From positions 1 through 7,502 of the forward strand of contig CAZEZY010000116.1 of NCBI GenBank assembly GCA_964516635.1: 7,502 nt of DNA. Reading direction: 5' to 3'. Under the pieces are notes generated by a model that saw only the letters and a program-made list of their open reading frames with translations, ran no database searches and was not told the origin of the DNA. This DNA comes from CAZEZY01 sp964516635. GTDB taxonomy: Bacteria > Pseudomonadota > Gammaproteobacteria > Burkholderiales > Burkholderiaceae_C. Made by a program: the position numbers and the translations under genes. This document shows, piece after piece, positions 6,534 through 7,502 of this stretch. Within the stretch, counting starts at the first letter, position 1. Every line of letters starts with the position of its first letter.

Positions 6534-7150
6534 GCGACCACCCCGTTCAGTGCGCTGCGCCGGCTGAGCGCCTTCAGGGCCACCGGAATCTGCCCGGCCA
6601 GCACGACGGGCTGGTGGTCGTAGTAGCGACCCCAGTCGTTGGCGTCATCGCCCAGCAGGACCGGGTCGGCGCAGCCCAGTGCCAGTGGTGCCATACCCAT
6701 GCGCACGAACAAATGGCGCAGCTCCTGCGTGAGCGTGCTGACCACCCACTCGTGGCCCGCCTGCGCCAGCAACGGACCCAGCATCTGGATGAGGCGGCGC
6801 CCCTCACCGGGGCGGTCGGAGGCCAGATGGCCCACTTCCACAATGCCCTGACGCTGTTGGGCGGTGGCCCCTGGACCGCGCAACAACAGGTGCACCGGCT
6901 GGCTGAGGTAACGCTCCAGAAACAGCATGCCGGCATCGGCTTCGCGGTAACCCGCAGCAGCGACCAGCGTGCCGTCGCGGTCGTGCAGGCCCACCAGCAT
7001 GGGAGCAAACTCTTTCACCCGGGCCTGATAGCGCGCGGCGTAAATGCGTCGTATGTAGGCTTCCACCCGAGGACGGTCGGGGTTGGTCGGGCCATACTGC
7101 CGCAGCTGAACTGGCGCGGGCAGCGGCTCCTTGAGCAGCGTCTGTGGCAT
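6530..7150 (-). CDS. Thermostable-hemolysin-family protein, first gene of the operon
   Basis: A 206-residue protein matching the family named after the Vibrio thermostable (delta) hemolysin. Seen here: LFLERYLSQPV (76-86), IVEVGHLAS (103-111), GRRLIQMLGPLL (117-128), LRHLFVRMGMAPL (144-156), then ADP (161-163) and the terminal signature WGRYYDHQPVVLAGQI (173-188). The order of strands and helices, with an EVG(x)L(A)S strand before a GRxL loop, resembles GNAT acyltransferases, and it has no signal peptide or membrane helix. A cytosolic acyl-transfer or product-handling role in the pathway is therefore more likely than hemolysis; this is inference. The start has a near-ideal AAGGAG at 7161-7156, five bases upstream, directly next to a hairpin. 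It leads the five-gene operon and overlaps the ligase gene by four bases. Confidence 0.9.
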   Translation of the reverse strand: MPQTLLKEPLPAPVQLRQYGPTNPDRPRVEAYIRRIYAARYQARVKEFAPMLVGLHDRDGTLVAAAGYREADAGMLFLERYLSQPVHLLLRGPGATAQQRQGIVEVGHLASDRPGEGRRLIQMLGPLLAQAGHEWVVSTLTQELRHLFVRMGMAPLALGCADPVLLGDDANDWGRYYDHQPVVLAGQIPVALKALSRRSALNGVVA

Positions 7151-7161
7151 TCACACTCCTT

Positions 7162-7180
7162 GCACCGGAACGCCCGGTGC
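7162..7180 (-). promoter_or_regulatory. 5'-UTR hairpin touching the operon's Shine-Dalgarno
   Basis: GCACCGG-(5 bases)-CCGGTGC is a perfect 7-bp, GC-rich stem. On the operon mRNA its 3' foot is immediately followed by AAGGAG (7161-7156) and, five bases on, the ATG at 7150. It could block or position the ribosome, or protect the mRNA 5' end. Read on the plus strand the same hairpin is followed by TTTTCT, like an intrinsic terminator for antisense transcription out of the operon. Confidence 0.45.
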
Positions 7181-7210
7181 TTTTCTGGAGTGCCATGCTC
7201 GCGCTGGCCG

Positions 7211-7226
7211 ATTAACGCTGCCTTAA
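7211..7226 (-). promoter_or_regulatory. Direct-repeat box TTAAG-N6-TTAAT, likely response-regulator site
   Basis: On the minus strand the sequence reads TTAAG-GCAGCG-TTAAT, two half-sites with an 11-base period and 9 of 10 positions equal to the TTAAG-N6-TTAAG box described for BqsR. It also resembles the hexamer-N5-hexamer PmrA box. It lies 61 bases upstream of the first operon codon, a normal distance for an activator site overlapping a poor -35. No clear -10 was identified downstream. Regulation by the 396-1058 regulator is inferred. Confidence 0.5.
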
Positions 7227-7242
7227 CTGCGCGGGTCGGTTT

Positions 7243-7278
7243 TGATTCGCTGCTGTGATTCGATGCTTGGGTCGATTC
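7243..7278. repeat. Direct repeat TGATTCG(C/A)TGC with a third GATTC unit
   Basis: TGATTCGCTGC (7243-7253) and TGATTCGATGC (7256-7266) agree at 10 of 11 bases, 13 bases apart. A third GATTC is at 7274-7278. They sit just upstream of the TTAAG box relative to the operon and may be a second regulator's site; function unknown. The remaining spacer from 7279 to 7436 shows a lone GTTAAC palindrome near 7330 and nothing else I can support. Confidence 0.35.
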
Positions 7279-7436
7279 CGCAAAGCGATCAGTTGACGGC
7301 GCATGCATCGTGCAAAGAAGAGCCCTCCAGTTAACCGACTGCTCTACAACCGAAAGCCGCAACATGGGGGCGCCTTCAGAAGCCAGTCAGCCGCCCTCGT
7401 GGCTGCTGAGAGTTGGGCCTTGCACGTGCCCTCTTC

Positions 7437-7502
7437 TTACTCCACCCCTGCACGCACCAGCATGGAAAACAGGTCCTGCGAGAACCGATGCTTTTTTTCC
7501 TT
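7437..7502 (-). CDS. Possible C-terminal end of an unidentified gene
   Basis: Reading in from the right edge on the minus strand gives 21 codons, KEKKHRFSQDLFSMLVRAGVE, then TAA at 7439-7437. The mix of charged and hydrophobic residues is protein-like and would form a helix, but the piece is too short to name a family. If real, this gene is codirectional with and upstream of the operon, 286 bases away. A competing plus-strand ATG frame at about 7472 has no ribosome binding site. Confidence 0.35.
   Translation of the reverse strand, partial: KEKKHRFSQDLFSMLVRAGVE

Noticed and set aside
7015..7365. Minus-strand frame of 116 codons upstream of the hemolysin-family gene
   Set aside because: Cys/Arg/Ser-rich translation, overlaps the true gene in another frame, and crosses the promoter elements.
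7384..7408. CAGCC/GGCTG hairpin after the right-edge reading frame
   Set aside because: The 5-bp stem with an 8-base loop and no T-run is too weak to call a terminator.

Overview
The window is GC-rich DNA with strong G/C preference at third codon positions. Its protein sequences look like those of a Betaproteobacterium, most likely Burkholderiales/Comamonadaceae (the Acidovorax, Hydrogenophaga or Rhodoferax type). This placement is recognition from memory, not a search.

Left edge (1-395): no intact gene. On the minus strand, about 30 codons encode the unmistakable N-terminus of a bacterial cytochrome b561-type protein. It is out of frame with the only nearby ATG and stops at once, so it is read as a decayed gene. 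Plus strand 396-2433: a two-gene QseBC/PmrAB-like two-component system, an OmpR-family response regulator followed 10 bases later by a membrane histidine kinase. Between the kinase and the convergent operon is a small signal-peptide-like reading frame (from 2577) with no stop of its own.

Minus strand 7150 down to 2787: a compact five-gene operon. In transcription order it encodes a thermostable-hemolysin-family protein (GNAT-like fold), an AMP-binding acyl ligase, a heme-oxygenase-like diiron oxidase (HDO; TenA/PqqC superfamily), a short-chain dehydrogenase and an exported TPR-like protein. Three of the four junctions are 4-base ATGA stop/start overlaps; the fourth is a 38-base gap. Acyl activation, O2/diiron chemistry, ketone/alcohol redox and a transferase-like protein together look like a small pathway that modifies a carboxylic or fatty acid. 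The product is unknown to me.

Upstream of the operon are, in order towards the start codon: a direct repeat (GATTC units); a TTAAG-N6-TTAAT element resembling the box bound by PmrA/BqsR-type regulators; and a 7-bp hairpin touching the Shine-Dalgarno sequence. The working model is that the neighbouring two-component system, whose sensor carries ExxE motifs outside the membrane, controls the operon through this box. The right edge (7437-7502) may hold the last 21 codons of another minus-strand gene.
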